A stretch of DNA of 37,235 bases, taken from positions 1-37,235 of IMG/VR virus record IMGVR_UViG_3300042544_000985; one strand, written 5' to 3'. Positions 27,830 through 36,505 of this stretch are shown in pieces. The translations under genes were made by a program, and so were the position numbers. Each line of letters starts with the position of its first letter. Position 1 is the stretch's first letter. The notes beneath the pieces were generated by a model. It ran no database searches and was not told the origin of the DNA. It was given only the letters and a program-made list of their open reading frames with translations. The stretch is from a virus.

Positions 27830-28431
27830 AATTTTTTAGGTCTTTCCTGCATGATGAAAATACATTCATCTCGCATGGTTTTAATTACTTTCTCCCTACT
27901 TAAATTCCTTGCCTTTACCACTATCTTATTATACCATGCTCGCGTACTTCCGAATACCATGTGAGCGTAAAATCCATTTGTTCCTTCACTGCTATTAATA
28001 CCTCTATTCATTGTATTTCTTTTGTACAATGGCCCAATAGCACCAACGGCTCTTTTATACGATACAAGATTTTTAGATAAGTCAATAATAGACTTTTTTA
28101 GATTACCCGGTTGTACCCACATCGAAGCGCGGTCGTTTTCTTCCCAACCTTGCATCTTTTTATTTTTAAAAGGATTGGTAGAAATACGGTGCGGTTTACT
28201 ACTTACGGGAACTAACGACCTATAAACTTCTAATGCAATAGGAGTGGCTGAATCAATAACTCTACTTCTTTCAGTAACTGTACATTGTTCCATTAACTCT
28301 GCAAATTCTATCACGGCATCAGCTAAACCAACTACACGTAGGCTCATACCTTGAAAACTCCTTCTACCTTTATAGTTAGACTTTTGCAAGTCTTTAAGGT
28401 GATTAATTTGTTTAGCCGAAAGATATCCCAT
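27814..28431 (-). CDS. HK97 gp10-like tail component
   Basis: 205 residues. The core GLADAVIEFAELMEQCTVTERSRVIDSATPIALEVYRSLVPVSSKP, followed by GNLKKSIIDL and GFYAHMVFGSTRAW, is the pattern of the HK97 gp10 / head-tail completion family. The last part (KARNLSREKVIKTMRDECIFIMQERP) is helical. It precedes the tail terminator, the usual order. The family call is good although the N-terminal 30 residues are extra. Confidence 0.78.
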   Translation of the reverse strand: MGYLSAKQINHLKDLQKSNYKGRRSFQGMSLRVVGLADAVIEFAELMEQCTVTERSRVIDSATPIALEVYRSLVPVSSKPHRISTNPFKNKKMQGWEENDRASMWVQPGNLKKSIIDLSKNLVSYKRAVGAIGPLYKRNTMNRGINSSEGTNGFYAHMVFGSTRAWYNKIVVKARNLSREKVIKTMRDECIFIMQERPKKFWQVS

Positions 28432-28474
28432 TGTATTATTTTTATCCTGCCCATATTTCAGGGCACAAATGTTT

Positions 28475-28864
28475 TTAAGCTACTGTTAAAGTTAATGCAG
28501 TAGCGTTAAACTTAACTTCATCTCCCGTTGCAATGGTTTTAGGTGCAGCCAATAAACCTGCAAATAACATATTTCCACCTGTGATTGTATCAAACACTGC
28601 CACGTGAGTAGCCGTTGCACCTGATGCTGCACTTGATGTAATCGTAATAACTCCAGTGTTTGTCAATGTACCATTACCACCTGTTCCCCTTGTCCATCCA
28701 CCTGCTGCAACAGATATACGAGTGTACAATGCACCTGTGGCGGAGCCTGCATCCGTTGGGTCTTGTGAATACAGCTGTACAAAAGTAGATGTTGGAGCTG
28801 TGGCAAAAGTGGAGCCGTTTATCCACCCTGTTATTTGGTCTTCTAAATAATTTGAAAAAGCCAT
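28475..28864 (-). CDS. Small beta-structured virion protein (fibre-like)
   Basis: 129 residues. AFSNYLEDQITGWINGSTFATAPTSTFVQLYSQDPTDAG, then YTRISVAAGGW and HVAVFDTITGGNMLFAGLLAAPKTIATGDEVKF match a widespread small phage structural protein, often labelled tail fibre protein. It lies among the connector genes, not near the main fibre, so it may decorate the neck together with its two upstream neighbours. Confidence 0.68.
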   Translation of the reverse strand: MAFSNYLEDQITGWINGSTFATAPTSTFVQLYSQDPTDAGSATGALYTRISVAAGGWTRGTGGNGTLTNTGVITITSSAASGATATHVAVFDTITGGNMLFAGLLAAPKTIATGDEVKFNATALTLTVA

Positions 28865-28875
28865 GATATTTATTT

Positions 28876-29268
28876 TTAGTTAAGGTTAAAATCTGTTTGT
28901 TCCCACTTTCCCGTTTCCTCATTCCAGTAATAATTATTACCATCATTTGGATACGGTATTGGTGATTCCCAAAGACAACTATCTTCATTTAATATCCATG
29001 AAGGATATGGTTTTGGTGGAATAAAAGCATCTCTAATTTCATCGTAATAATAGCCAATGCCAGCATAGTTTTTTCTAAATGCTTTACTTTGGTTTATACT
29101 TGGTATTCCATCTGTATAATGAATACCACCATTAGTATTATACGATGTTCTTTTATAAATTTCGCCTGTTTTTTGGCTAATTTCCACCTCATTATGTTCA
29201 TCTTCATCCCTTGCGACAGTTACAAAGACTACATAATTTTCAGCGTTTAATTTTGCAAAGTGTGCCAT
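28876..29268 (-). CDS. Structural protein of the RKNYAGIGY/PPKPYPSW type
   Basis: 130 residues. MAHFAKLNAENYVVFVTV, RKNYAGIGYYYDEIRDAFIPPKPYPSW, LNEDSCLWESPIPYP and YYWNEETGKWEQ form a pattern common in virion proteins of marine and freshwater phages, usually short and rich in Tyr, Trp and Pro. I know the pattern but not a proven function. It starts 1 nt after the Gly-rich connector fusion and is probably part of the same neck structure. Confidence 0.7.
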   Translation of the reverse strand: MAHFAKLNAENYVVFVTVARDEDEHNEVEISQKTGEIYKRTSYNTNGGIHYTDGIPSINQSKAFRKNYAGIGYYYDEIRDAFIPPKPYPSWILNEDSCLWESPIPYPNDGNNYYWNEETGKWEQTDFNLN

Positions 29269-29269
29269 A

Positions 29270-30823
29270 TTAACTAAATGTTACAGTTTCAGAAGTTGTT
29301 GTTGTTGCAGTTATTGATATTATTTTAAATCCTCCTAATGTTAATGTTGTTTGCGTAACACCTGCGCTAAATGTTGCAGTTGTTGTGTCTGGTATTTTTA
29401 TTATTATAATTCCTGAACCGCCAGATGAACCAGGAGTATTATATCCAGCACCACCTCCTCCTCCAGTATTTACAGTACCATTTATAGATTCTGTAGATCC
29501 TCTACCTTTTCCACCACCTCCAGAACCTCCAGAACCTCCAGTACCAGAACCAGCACTACCACCACCACCACCAGCATATACTAATAAACTTCCTGAAATA
29601 TTAGTACTTATTCCATTCCCTCCATTACCTGGAATGCTACCAGAAGCACTACCACCATTTACACCAGCTCCACCACCAGCTCCACAACTTGCAGCTCCCG
29701 TAGGGGCGCCATTACCACCATTATTTCCTTGAGAAGGAGACGTAATAGGTGTATTTCCACTACCACCTAAAACTCCAATAAAAGGATTAAAATTAAAGGA
29801 ACCACCACCGCCACCAGAACCACCATTTAAGCCTGCGTTATTAGTGCCACTAAAAGAACCACCACCTCCTCCACCATTTGATGTTATAATGTTAAAATTA
29901 GAATTAGAACCATTAGATCCTCTTGCACCACCAGAACTAGAACCACTGCCGCCAGCACCAACAATAACTGAATAGTTTTGATTTAAGATTATAAATTGAC
30001 TACTAAAATTCCTGTAACCTCCAGCACCTCCACCACCAAAACCACCACCTCCTCCACCACCAGCAACTACAAGGTAATCAACTGATATTTCAGCCGAAGG
30101 CGCATTTACCGTCAAATCTGCCGTTGTTGTCCCAGTGGCTAACAAGGAGGCTTGCGGCAACTTGCTAATCAATGCCGATGCGTTTACATTTGCCGACGTT
30201 AACAAGGAGGCTTGCGCCTTTTGCACAAAGTTAATATCACCCGTCAATGATCCTAAAGCGGATAAATTAGCGTCAGCCTTTTGCACAAAGTTAATGTCAC
30301 CGCCTAACAAGGCGTTGGCGTTTAAACTTGATGCAACCTTTTGAACGAATGAAATGTCAGCGGAAACAGAGCCAAACGCGTTTAACGATGCTTGGTATTT
30401 AATAACACGCATCAAGGCAGCCGATAGGCTACTTTGTGCTAACAGAGAAGCGGAGCAGAATTGTAAGCCAAAAACAGTAGAATAGCTATCGTAGTAAACG
30501 CCCTGGAAGGAAATAAACCTTCTATCGTGACTAATTTTAATATTCTTAACCTGATAAATCTTATTTTTAAATACTACTCTGGATTCTTCTGTAATTGCAG
30601 AAATATATCTTATGGTAAAATCACAAATATTCTTTGCCGTATTTTTACCCTCTATAATTGTCTCGTTTGAGCCTGGTAACTTGCTTTCTGCAAATGCCCA
30701 AATAGTTGCAACATCTGCCCAACTTTCTAAAGCAAAACCAGTTAAACTCCGTGACCGGTTAACATTTTGAAGGATAATTCTATCCCTCATTTTGCCCGTA
30801 ACTTCGTTCTTGTTATACTTCAT
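29270..30823 (-). CDS. Head-tail connector fused to a repeat stalk and glycine-rich adhesin-like domain
   Basis: 517 residues in three parts. Residues 1-113 (MRDRIILQNV, LESWADVATIWAFAESKLPGSNETIIEGK, YQVKNIKI to FQGVYYD) fit head-tail joining proteins of the SPP1 gp16 / HK97 adaptor sort. Residues 114-235 hold a 20-residue repeat: ASL-type ends fall at 127, 147, 167, 187, 207 and 227, with FVQK at 159, 179 and 199. Residues 249-490 are extremely glycine-rich (YLVVAGGGGGGGFGGGGAGGY to SGGSGIIIIKI), as in phage receptor-binding or adhesin domains. The adaptor normally ends at about 110 residues. The start overlaps the upstream connector stop by 1 nt. Confidence 0.78.
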   Translation of the reverse strand: MKYNKNEVTGKMRDRIILQNVNRSRSLTGFALESWADVATIWAFAESKLPGSNETIIEGKNTAKNICDFTIRYISAITEESRVVFKNKIYQVKNIKISHDRRFISFQGVYYDSYSTVFGLQFCSASLLAQSSLSAALMRVIKYQASLNAFGSVSADISFVQKVASSLNANALLGGDINFVQKADANLSALGSLTGDINFVQKAQASLLTSANVNASALISKLPQASLLATGTTTADLTVNAPSAEISVDYLVVAGGGGGGGFGGGGAGGYRNFSSQFIILNQNYSVIVGAGGSGSSSGGARGSNGSNSNFNIITSNGGGGGGSFSGTNNAGLNGGSGGGGGSFNFNPFIGVLGGSGNTPITSPSQGNNGGNGAPTGAASCGAGGGAGVNGGSASGSIPGNGGNGISTNISGSLLVYAGGGGGSAGSGTGGSGGSGGGGKGRGSTESINGTVNTGGGGGAGYNTPGSSGGSGIIIIKIPDTTTATFSAGVTQTTLTLGGFKIISITATTTTSETVTFS

Positions 30824-31383
30824 TAGAATAGTTGTACGCGATATTGGTCTAATAAATATTCAGATGCTGTAGGTAATTTCTTGACATAATCCTGCCTATT
30901 ATCATACGCATCTGTTATCATTAATAAAATAGCTTGCTTTATTTGCCCTGGAACTGATGAAGCATCAGAACCATAACCAGCCGTATAAGTAATGGTAACA
31001 TCATTAATATTACCGTACAATGTGGGCCATGTTTTACCGTAGGCTAATGAAAGCCTTGCAGGTTTTTCAAAAGTATCTACAACATAATTTGAAGCTGCAA
31101 ATGTTTGTGTAGTATTTTCTCCATCTGCATATTGAAAAGACGTAACAGATATTACCGGAGATACAGATAAATAGATTGTACTTAATTGTAGTCTATCTAA
31201 TTTTTCTGTAATTGTTTGAGTTATTAACGCTTGATTCAAATAACGCTCCGCTGCCTGCCTTGCACTTTGCAACAAAGTAGTGATAAGAGTATCTTCAGTT
31301 GAGTCATCAACTTTTAGATAATCCTTTACCTCTTGTAGCGTAAAGATTTCGTTAGCAGGTTGCGTAGTTATTTTCCAAGCCAT
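30823..31383 (-). CDS. Head-tail connector (HK97 gp6-like)
   Basis: 186 residues. IFTLQEVKDYLKVDDSTEDTLITTLLQSARQAAERYLNQAL (14-54) is the hallmark helical segment of the gp6/phi E125 gp8 family; the rest is beta-rich and ends in QAILLMITDAYDNRQD. It forms a ring below the portal. It is placed just after the capsid gene. The order capsid, gp6-like, adaptor, gp10-like, terminator is standard, except for the two inserted fibre-like genes. Confidence 0.87.
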   Translation of the reverse strand: MAWKITTQPANEIFTLQEVKDYLKVDDSTEDTLITTLLQSARQAAERYLNQALITQTITEKLDRLQLSTIYLSVSPVISVTSFQYADGENTTQTFAASNYVVDTFEKPARLSLAYGKTWPTLYGNINDVTITYTAGYGSDASSVPGQIKQAILLMITDAYDNRQDYVKKLPTASEYLLDQYRVQLF

Positions 31384-31399
31384 GTTTTAATTTTTAAAG

Positions 31400-31425
31400 A
31401 GGGATAGAGATTCCTCCCTATCCCT
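31400..31425 (-). other. Hairpin after the capsid gene
   Basis: AGGGATAG (31400-31407) and CTATCCCT (31418-31425) make a perfect 8-bp stem; a third copy, ATCCCTAT at 31430-31437, could pair in its place. In the leftward RNA the stem is followed by CUCUUU, a weak U tract. It lies in the 58-nt gap after the capsid stop and could be a partial terminator that lowers expression of the genes beyond the capsid. Confidence 0.5.
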
Positions 31426-31441
31426 TCACTATCCCTATTGA

Positions 31442-32668
31442 TTAAAGATTTTTCAAGTGCTTGATTGCAGCAGTCTGAATCAACTTGCCATCAAATCTTG
31501 TATACATCAAGAATCCTAATTCCATTTCATCCATAAACCTTTCACGCAATGGCACAAGGACATTGTTAGCTACTTGGCGGATGATATACTTAGACCAATC
31601 TCCAAAGAAAATAATCTTTGCATCAGCAGCCTGTGCAGATGGAAGATCATTATTAATGAAGAAATTGTATCCTAACAATCTATCCGGAGTTCCCTCTCTA
31701 AGAGATGGCTGGAACAAAGTAGTGTTATTAGTATCCAAGTTTAACTTTCTAACCGCACTTAAAATCTGGTCATGCATCATGAATGCAGCAGATGGTGAAT
31801 TACGGTAAGCAATGTCAACAGAGTGAACAAGGTCAACTAAGTTAGCAGCTGTGAATGCACCTGTAGAGGCAGATTCAACACCGGAAGGTGCTACATCTCT
31901 AAATCCAGTCGGTTTGCCAGAACCATCACCAGTTGTAAATGCAGTGTTTAAGCCACGACCTAAACGCTCACCTAACATAATAGGTAACTCTGTGTTTAAT
32001 AAACCAAACTCGTCATTTGCCCATTCTACAGATACTTTTACAAGTGTGTTTAAAACGTGAGCAGAGAAAGTTTCTCTTGTAAAGGTCATGTCCTGTACAG
32101 TCACCGCTCCGCCTTCAGTATGCCATGTTCCTGCCGTTGAAGTATCATTTACCTTTGGCCAGTACAAAGTACCTGCCTGTGGAGTAGTGATAATACGAGA
32201 AACATTAAGCATTGGGCCGTAGTAAGCCATTGTCTTTTCCAACTCATAAGAGAATTGGTAAGGAATAACGTAACCACCAGCAAGACCACTTTCAGCAGTA
32301 GTAATTGTAGCAGTGCCACGCATCTCTCTAAGCATTGATTGCTCATTACTTGTCAAGTCACGCTTTGCAAGAGCTTTCATAAATGCCGTATGATACTCTG
32401 GTGATTTTACTATCTCCCTTGCATCTCTTGGTAAAGCATTAATGGTTTGTTCAACTTGATTAATACCTCTTTCCTCAGTGTTAATGTCATTCCATCTTTC
32501 TAAACGAGAAATCTGGTCTGTATAGTTTTTAAAGTTAGCATCAGCGGCATCCCATTGTGCCAATTCTTCGGCATTCATTAAACGACCTTCTGCAGATGCT
32601 CTCTTTTGCAAGTCTTCCATTATCGCGTAATCGGAAGCCCGCTTTTCTCTCAATAATTTAGAGTTCAT
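31442..32668 (-). CDS. Major capsid protein, HK97 fold
   Basis: 408 residues. Residues 1-100 are helical and charged (LREKRASDYAIMEDLQKRASAEGRLMNAEELAQWDAADANF), the delta/scaffolding domain removed by the protease. From about 110 the HK97 pattern follows: GGYVIPYQFSYELEKTMAYYGPMLNVSRII, TEGGAVTVQDMTFTRETFSAHVLNTLVKVSVEW, LGERLGRGLNTAFTTGDGSGKPTGF, and the end FGDWSKYIIRQVANNVLVPLRERFMDEMELGFLMYTRFDG. Its stop is followed by a hairpin. Cleavage by the neighbouring protease probably leaves about 290-300 residues. Confidence 0.95.
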   Translation of the reverse strand: MNSKLLREKRASDYAIMEDLQKRASAEGRLMNAEELAQWDAADANFKNYTDQISRLERWNDINTEERGINQVEQTINALPRDAREIVKSPEYHTAFMKALAKRDLTSNEQSMLREMRGTATITTAESGLAGGYVIPYQFSYELEKTMAYYGPMLNVSRIITTPQAGTLYWPKVNDTSTAGTWHTEGGAVTVQDMTFTRETFSAHVLNTLVKVSVEWANDEFGLLNTELPIMLGERLGRGLNTAFTTGDGSGKPTGFRDVAPSGVESASTGAFTAANLVDLVHSVDIAYRNSPSAAFMMHDQILSAVRKLNLDTNNTTLFQPSLREGTPDRLLGYNFFINNDLPSAQAADAKIIFFGDWSKYIIRQVANNVLVPLRERFMDEMELGFLMYTRFDGKLIQTAAIKHLKNL

Positions 32669-33267
32669 TATTTTGTTTTTAAATTTAATAAATGCAGGGC
32701 ATTCCTGCGTAGCTCGTTCTGTATATTAATTTCTGACCTAACAGAAATATCAATTATTGTTTGCAAATCTTTATCTATTTCCTTTGTAGCGTCGTAACTT
32801 CTTTTAGCTACCATTGTATCAGGATTAGCTGGATAGGTTACGGGAGAAACATCATACACTTTTTTAATTGAGCGTATAACTCTTTTAGGTTTCATTCCTT
32901 TTCTTTCCTGCCAGTCCTCTGCCTCTACGGTAAATGCAAAGCTACTTTGGTACACATCACCACGTTTTACCATCTCCAATAAATCATTGCCCAATGTAGT
33001 ATTTGGTGCTTCAAATTCATATTCCATTGAATTACCGGTAACATTTAGCTTTAAAGTACCAGATGATGTTCTTGCAAGTACCATATTTTGATCATGGTTA
33101 AACAATGCTACAACATCATTCATATCTGCCTGACTTAATGATTCTGGAGACATTTCTTCGTCGTACCATCCCATGTCATAGGCAGAGTTAAACACTGTGG
33201 CAGTACCAAAAATAGTACGGCTTTCCGGTTTAGCCCTTAGTTCAAAATTTATGCTTCTCTTTTCCAT
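32668..33267 (-). CDS. Prohead protease (Peptidase S78)
   Basis: 199 residues. FGTATVFNSAYDMGWYDEEMSPESL, VVALFNHDQNMVLART with His 58, and YQSSFAFTV with the likely nucleophile Ser 109 are the S78 marks. It is made just before the capsid protein, matures the prohead by cutting the delta domain and then itself. Its end overlaps the capsid start by 1 nt. The C-terminal 40 residues (KEIDKDLQTIIDISVRSEINIQNEL) are extra helical sequence that may be its own processing or capsid-binding part. Confidence 0.92.
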   Translation of the reverse strand: MEKRSINFELRAKPESRTIFGTATVFNSAYDMGWYDEEMSPESLSQADMNDVVALFNHDQNMVLARTSSGTLKLNVTGNSMEYEFEAPNTTLGNDLLEMVKRGDVYQSSFAFTVEAEDWQERKGMKPKRVIRSIKKVYDVSPVTYPANPDTMVAKRSYDATKEIDKDLQTIIDISVRSEINIQNELRRNALHLLNLKTK

Positions 33268-33272
33268 ATAAT

Positions 33273-34523
33273 TTAATCGTTAGTATCGTTACTATCGTCG
33301 TTTATAGTTTCGTTCGATGGCTCTATTTTTATATTAGATGCTAATGGTAACTCGTAAGAATCGCCACCATCATAAGGATTCATATTTTCCTTTATCCGGA
33401 TTTCGTTTGGAGACATTGCTAATACATTTCTCATAGTTGTATAATAAGAAGATCTTGCTGCTATATCACCACGAAGCAAGCCATCAAGATTAAAGCGAGT
33501 TGTAAACTTTTCCTTTTCTGCCTCAAAAAATATCTTCTTATTAAATTCTGCCTCTATTGTTTCGCATAATGGCATGATAGTATAATTTACAAACATTTGG
33601 CTTAACTGTTCCATGTTGCCAAATGTAGCTTTATCCATATCCTCTAAAAGAACACCAGGAACACCTGTTATCCTTGCAATGTCGGAAATGGTAGCTTTCT
33701 TTGTTTCGTTAAATGCTGCATCGGCAGGATTTAAACCTACCTTTTGGAAATCCATTCCTTCTTCTAAGATAGCAGTTCCTCCAGCGTTTTGACTTCCACC
33801 AAATGCTCTGTTAAAGCTACTTTTTAGTCTATCGTATGCTTCATTTGTTAATCTTCCAGGATGCTTTAAAACTCCGTTTAAGTGCGCACCATTTTTGTAA
33901 AAGTTAGCACCATAATTTCTGTTGGCTAATGCTAACCCAAAATTGTCACGGTGAACGTCTGGCACTAACAACGCCTTAACACCATCCCATGCAAGATTAG
34001 GTATATAGATGATATTCTCACCTCTATATGTCTTGTTGTTTTCTTTATTCTTAAATACAAGTTCATTCCTGCTATTATATCCTATCTCCATTTTGGTAGG
34101 ATTTAAAATAGTAAGGCTATTTATTCTTGTAGTTATGCTATTCCTATTAATGGCTGCGTAAAATGCACCATGCGCTAAATAGTGTAGCACCATTGTTTTG
34201 TAAAACGTATGCGAAGTGTATAACTCCGAAGGCTCTCTGGATACTACCTTGTAATTAGGATGATCCTTTGCTATTCTTATACCACCATTATCTTCTTTCT
34301 CAATAATATCAAAAGGTATAGAGGCAATAACACCTCCAAGTATTTGAGTAGCTCTGTAAAAAGCAGGAAGACCTATAATTGCGTATTCATCAACCGCTAC
34401 ACCAGCGGCACTGCCACGCTGAAACAATGCACCTAATGTGTCACCGTTTATTGGTGTAGATGGATTTTCTATCGAACCTCGTTTCGACGAAAAAAAAGAC
34501 CGCATGGAGTTAAGTATAGCCAT
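33273..34523 (-). CDS. Portal protein, HK97 family
   Basis: 416 residues with the family sequence pattern: VDEYAIIGLPAFYRATQILGGVIASIPFDII (40-70), TFYKTMVLHYLAHGAFYAAI, NFYKNGAHLNGVLKHPGRL, ISDIARITGVPGVLLEDMDKATFGNMEQLSQMFV and MSPNEIRIKENMNPYDGGD. Twelve copies form the DNA gate at one head vertex. The start codon lies inside a strong hairpin followed by eight T, described separately. The C-terminus is short and Asn/Asp-rich. The order terminase, small gene, portal, protease, capsid is standard. Confidence 0.95.
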   Translation of the reverse strand: MAILNSMRSFFSSKRGSIENPSTPINGDTLGALFQRGSAAGVAVDEYAIIGLPAFYRATQILGGVIASIPFDIIEKEDNGGIRIAKDHPNYKVVSREPSELYTSHTFYKTMVLHYLAHGAFYAAINRNSITTRINSLTILNPTKMEIGYNSRNELVFKNKENNKTYRGENIIYIPNLAWDGVKALLVPDVHRDNFGLALANRNYGANFYKNGAHLNGVLKHPGRLTNEAYDRLKSSFNRAFGGSQNAGGTAILEEGMDFQKVGLNPADAAFNETKKATISDIARITGVPGVLLEDMDKATFGNMEQLSQMFVNYTIMPLCETIEAEFNKKIFFEAEKEKFTTRFNLDGLLRGDIAARSSYYTTMRNVLAMSPNEIRIKENMNPYDGGDSYELPLASNIKIEPSNETINDDSNDTND

Positions 34524-34527
34524 GCGG
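34490..34527 (-). terminator. Terminator-like hairpin covering the portal start codon
   Basis: CCGCATGG (34520-34527 on the minus strand) pairs perfectly with CCATGCGG (34500-34507) across a 12-nt loop; after TC, or one base beyond the stem, comes a run of eight T (34490-34497). The portal ATG at 34523-34521 is inside the left arm. As RNA it could stop transcription within the first ten codons or hide the start codon. Confidence 0.7.
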
Positions 34528-34574
34528 TAAAAATAAACAAAATCAGTATGAAAATTACAACTTACAGTAACACG

Positions 34575-34838
34575 TTAAACGAACCTAATGTCCATATAGG
34601 TTTTCTTTGCCTTTCTGAAAGAGTTATAGGTGCTATATTTCTCATCAAGTCCTAACTCTCCTCTTTCCTCTTCTAATTTCTGCCAGGCATCTTCATGCCT
34701 TGGATAATCGCCTACAAGTTCGTAAAATCTGTGGAAATATCCACTGGTGCAATTAATCTGCCTAACTTGTTGTGCGTACTCATGCTTTTTCATTAATATC
34801 TCCATAATTGACATTTTTAGATTTTCAATTAGGTACAT
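34575..34838 (-). CDS. Small phage protein between terminase and portal
   Basis: 87 residues. KKHEYAQQVRQINCTSGYFHRFYELVGDYPRHEDAWQKLEEERGELGLDEKYSTYNSFRKAKK is a helical, aromatic and charged sequence; I have seen similar small proteins in Bacteroidota phages, often next to DNA-handling genes, but no function is known to me. The ATG overlaps the terminase stop (TAATG), which supports this start over the internal Met codons. A 51-nt gap with the portal hairpin follows. Confidence 0.68.
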   Translation of the reverse strand: MYLIENLKMSIMEILMKKHEYAQQVRQINCTSGYFHRFYELVGDYPRHEDAWQKLEEERGELGLDEKYSTYNSFRKAKKTYMDIRFV

Positions 34839-36505
34839 TACAACATTAATAATCCTTGTTCGCGTTCTCCGGATGTGTAGATAGTTGGTCTTTCTTCTAC
34901 CATGATTTGAGCATAAGCCATTATCATCGCAACAGGCCCATCTACTTTTTCTGTTGACTTCGCTTTATCTATCTTTATGTTTCCTGCCGGATCAAATCTA
35001 AGCATTACATTTGTCATCATCCATTCCATTACTGGATTGCCATCATGAGTAATCTCATTGGATAAAAACATCTTTTCTATTTCTTTTGTTGGTGCAGACA
35101 TTGAAATAAAACCCTGTCCAAATGGTTTCATGTTCGCTCCATCATTTGTGAGCTGTATAACTAACTGCGAAGCGTTCCACCGGTCAAAAGCTATACACTC
35201 TATTTTATACTTTGCCGTTAGCTCAATAACTTTAGCTTTTATAAAGTCGTAATCGGTTACGTTACCATCTGTCATGATAATATCACCATACTGTGCCCAT
35301 TGCACATAAGGCACTCCATCGGATAAAGATCTCTCCCTTACGTTATCTTCTGGGCAAAAGAAATAGGATTTTATATGTGGCTTATCAAGTCCTTGTTGCA
35401 CAGGGAAACAAAGAACTAAAGCAGCAATGTCACGAGTAGAGGCAAGGTCTAATCCAGCAAAGCATTTTTTATTATAAAGAATATCATCATCTATTTTTAA
35501 CCTTGTTTGTTCGATATAGCTATTAGAAATCCAAACACTGGATGTAGTTGTCCATACGTTTAGATTCTTTGTCATGAATTGAATCTGCTTTGCCGCTCCT
35601 TCGTTCAATGCCTTTTGAAATTGGTCATCCATGTAACTTATATACGGAGTAACGCCAAGGTTAGGATTGCTTTTTGTCCAATTATTTTTATCCTGCCAAT
35701 CATCGCCTTCATCAAGGCAAAAGAGCAAAGGAAACACGCTATTATCCACTTTCCTTTTTTCCAGAATATCTACCATCACCTTCCGGAACATATAGCAAGG
35801 TGATTCACGGTTAAATCCAGCCGTAGTGGTAATAAGGAGTAAAGGCTGTGAACGTGATCCCATACCAGTTTCCATTACCTCTAAAACATCACTAGTTTTA
35901 TGCGAATGATATTCATCAATTCCAGCATAGTGCGGATTCAAACCATCTAATGTATCTGCTTCAGATGCAACAGCTTCAAATTTACTATTAGTGGATGGTA
36001 CGTTGCAATTATACTTTAATACATTGACTAACTTGTTAAAAGTCCTTGAATCTGCCTTTAGTGATTTAAGCATCACCTTTGCCGTATCAAATGCTATCCT
36101 AGCTTGATCTCTGGTAGTTGCAGCTGTGTAAACCTCCGCTCCCGTTTCATTGTCACATAGAAAACAATACACAGCAATAGCAGCGGCTAACTCTGTTTTA
36201 CCGTTCTTTCTTGCTATTTCAAGGTATGCCTTGCGAAATCGTCTGCCTCCATCTTTTCTCTGCCACCCAAACAGTACCTTGATAAAAAATTCCTGGAAAG
36301 GTTGGATATTAAACCTTTGCCCAGCAAATTCACCTTTAGTATGCCGGAGGGCAGAGATAAAGCCAAAGGCCCGGTTAGCGTGAGCTTCGGAGTAAACATA
36401 TTCCCATTTATTATTTTTTAAATCATTCAGATGCCGTTCAACTGCCAACCTTGCGTAATTGCCTAACAATAATTTCCCCGAAACAACATCCTCAATAAAT
36501 TTCAT
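34838..36505 (-). CDS. terL: Terminase large subunit
   Basis: 555 residues. The ATPase has Walker A IARKNGKTE (97-105), Walker B YAGIDEYH (193-200, Asp 197 and Glu 198) and coupling motif LLITTTAG (223-230). The nuclease has FAGLDLASTRDIAALVL (349-365, Asp 353), a second acidic site in IECIAFDRW and a third near VDGPVAMIMAYAQ. It packages DNA through the portal and cuts concatemers. The sequence type (ARKNGKTE with a P27-like small subunit and an HNH partner) is usually found in cos phages of the HK97 kind. It overlaps both neighbours by 1 to 4 nt. Confidence 0.96.
   Translation of the reverse strand: MKFIEDVVSGKLLLGNYARLAVERHLNDLKNNKWEYVYSEAHANRAFGFISALRHTKGEFAGQRFNIQPFQEFFIKVLFGWQRKDGGRRFRKAYLEIARKNGKTELAAAIAVYCFLCDNETGAEVYTAATTRDQARIAFDTAKVMLKSLKADSRTFNKLVNVLKYNCNVPSTNSKFEAVASEADTLDGLNPHYAGIDEYHSHKTSDVLEVMETGMGSRSQPLLLITTTAGFNRESPCYMFRKVMVDILEKRKVDNSVFPLLFCLDEGDDWQDKNNWTKSNPNLGVTPYISYMDDQFQKALNEGAAKQIQFMTKNLNVWTTTSSVWISNSYIEQTRLKIDDDILYNKKCFAGLDLASTRDIAALVLCFPVQQGLDKPHIKSYFFCPEDNVRERSLSDGVPYVQWAQYGDIIMTDGNVTDYDFIKAKVIELTAKYKIECIAFDRWNASQLVIQLTNDGANMKPFGQGFISMSAPTKEIEKMFLSNEITHDGNPVMEWMMTNVMLRFDPAGNIKIDKAKSTEKVDGPVAMIMAYAQIMVEERPTIYTSGEREQGLLML

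Noticed and set aside
29385-29732. Proline-rich 115-residue frame on the plus strand
   Set aside because: It is the antisense image of the glycine-rich domain; glycine codons read backwards give proline.
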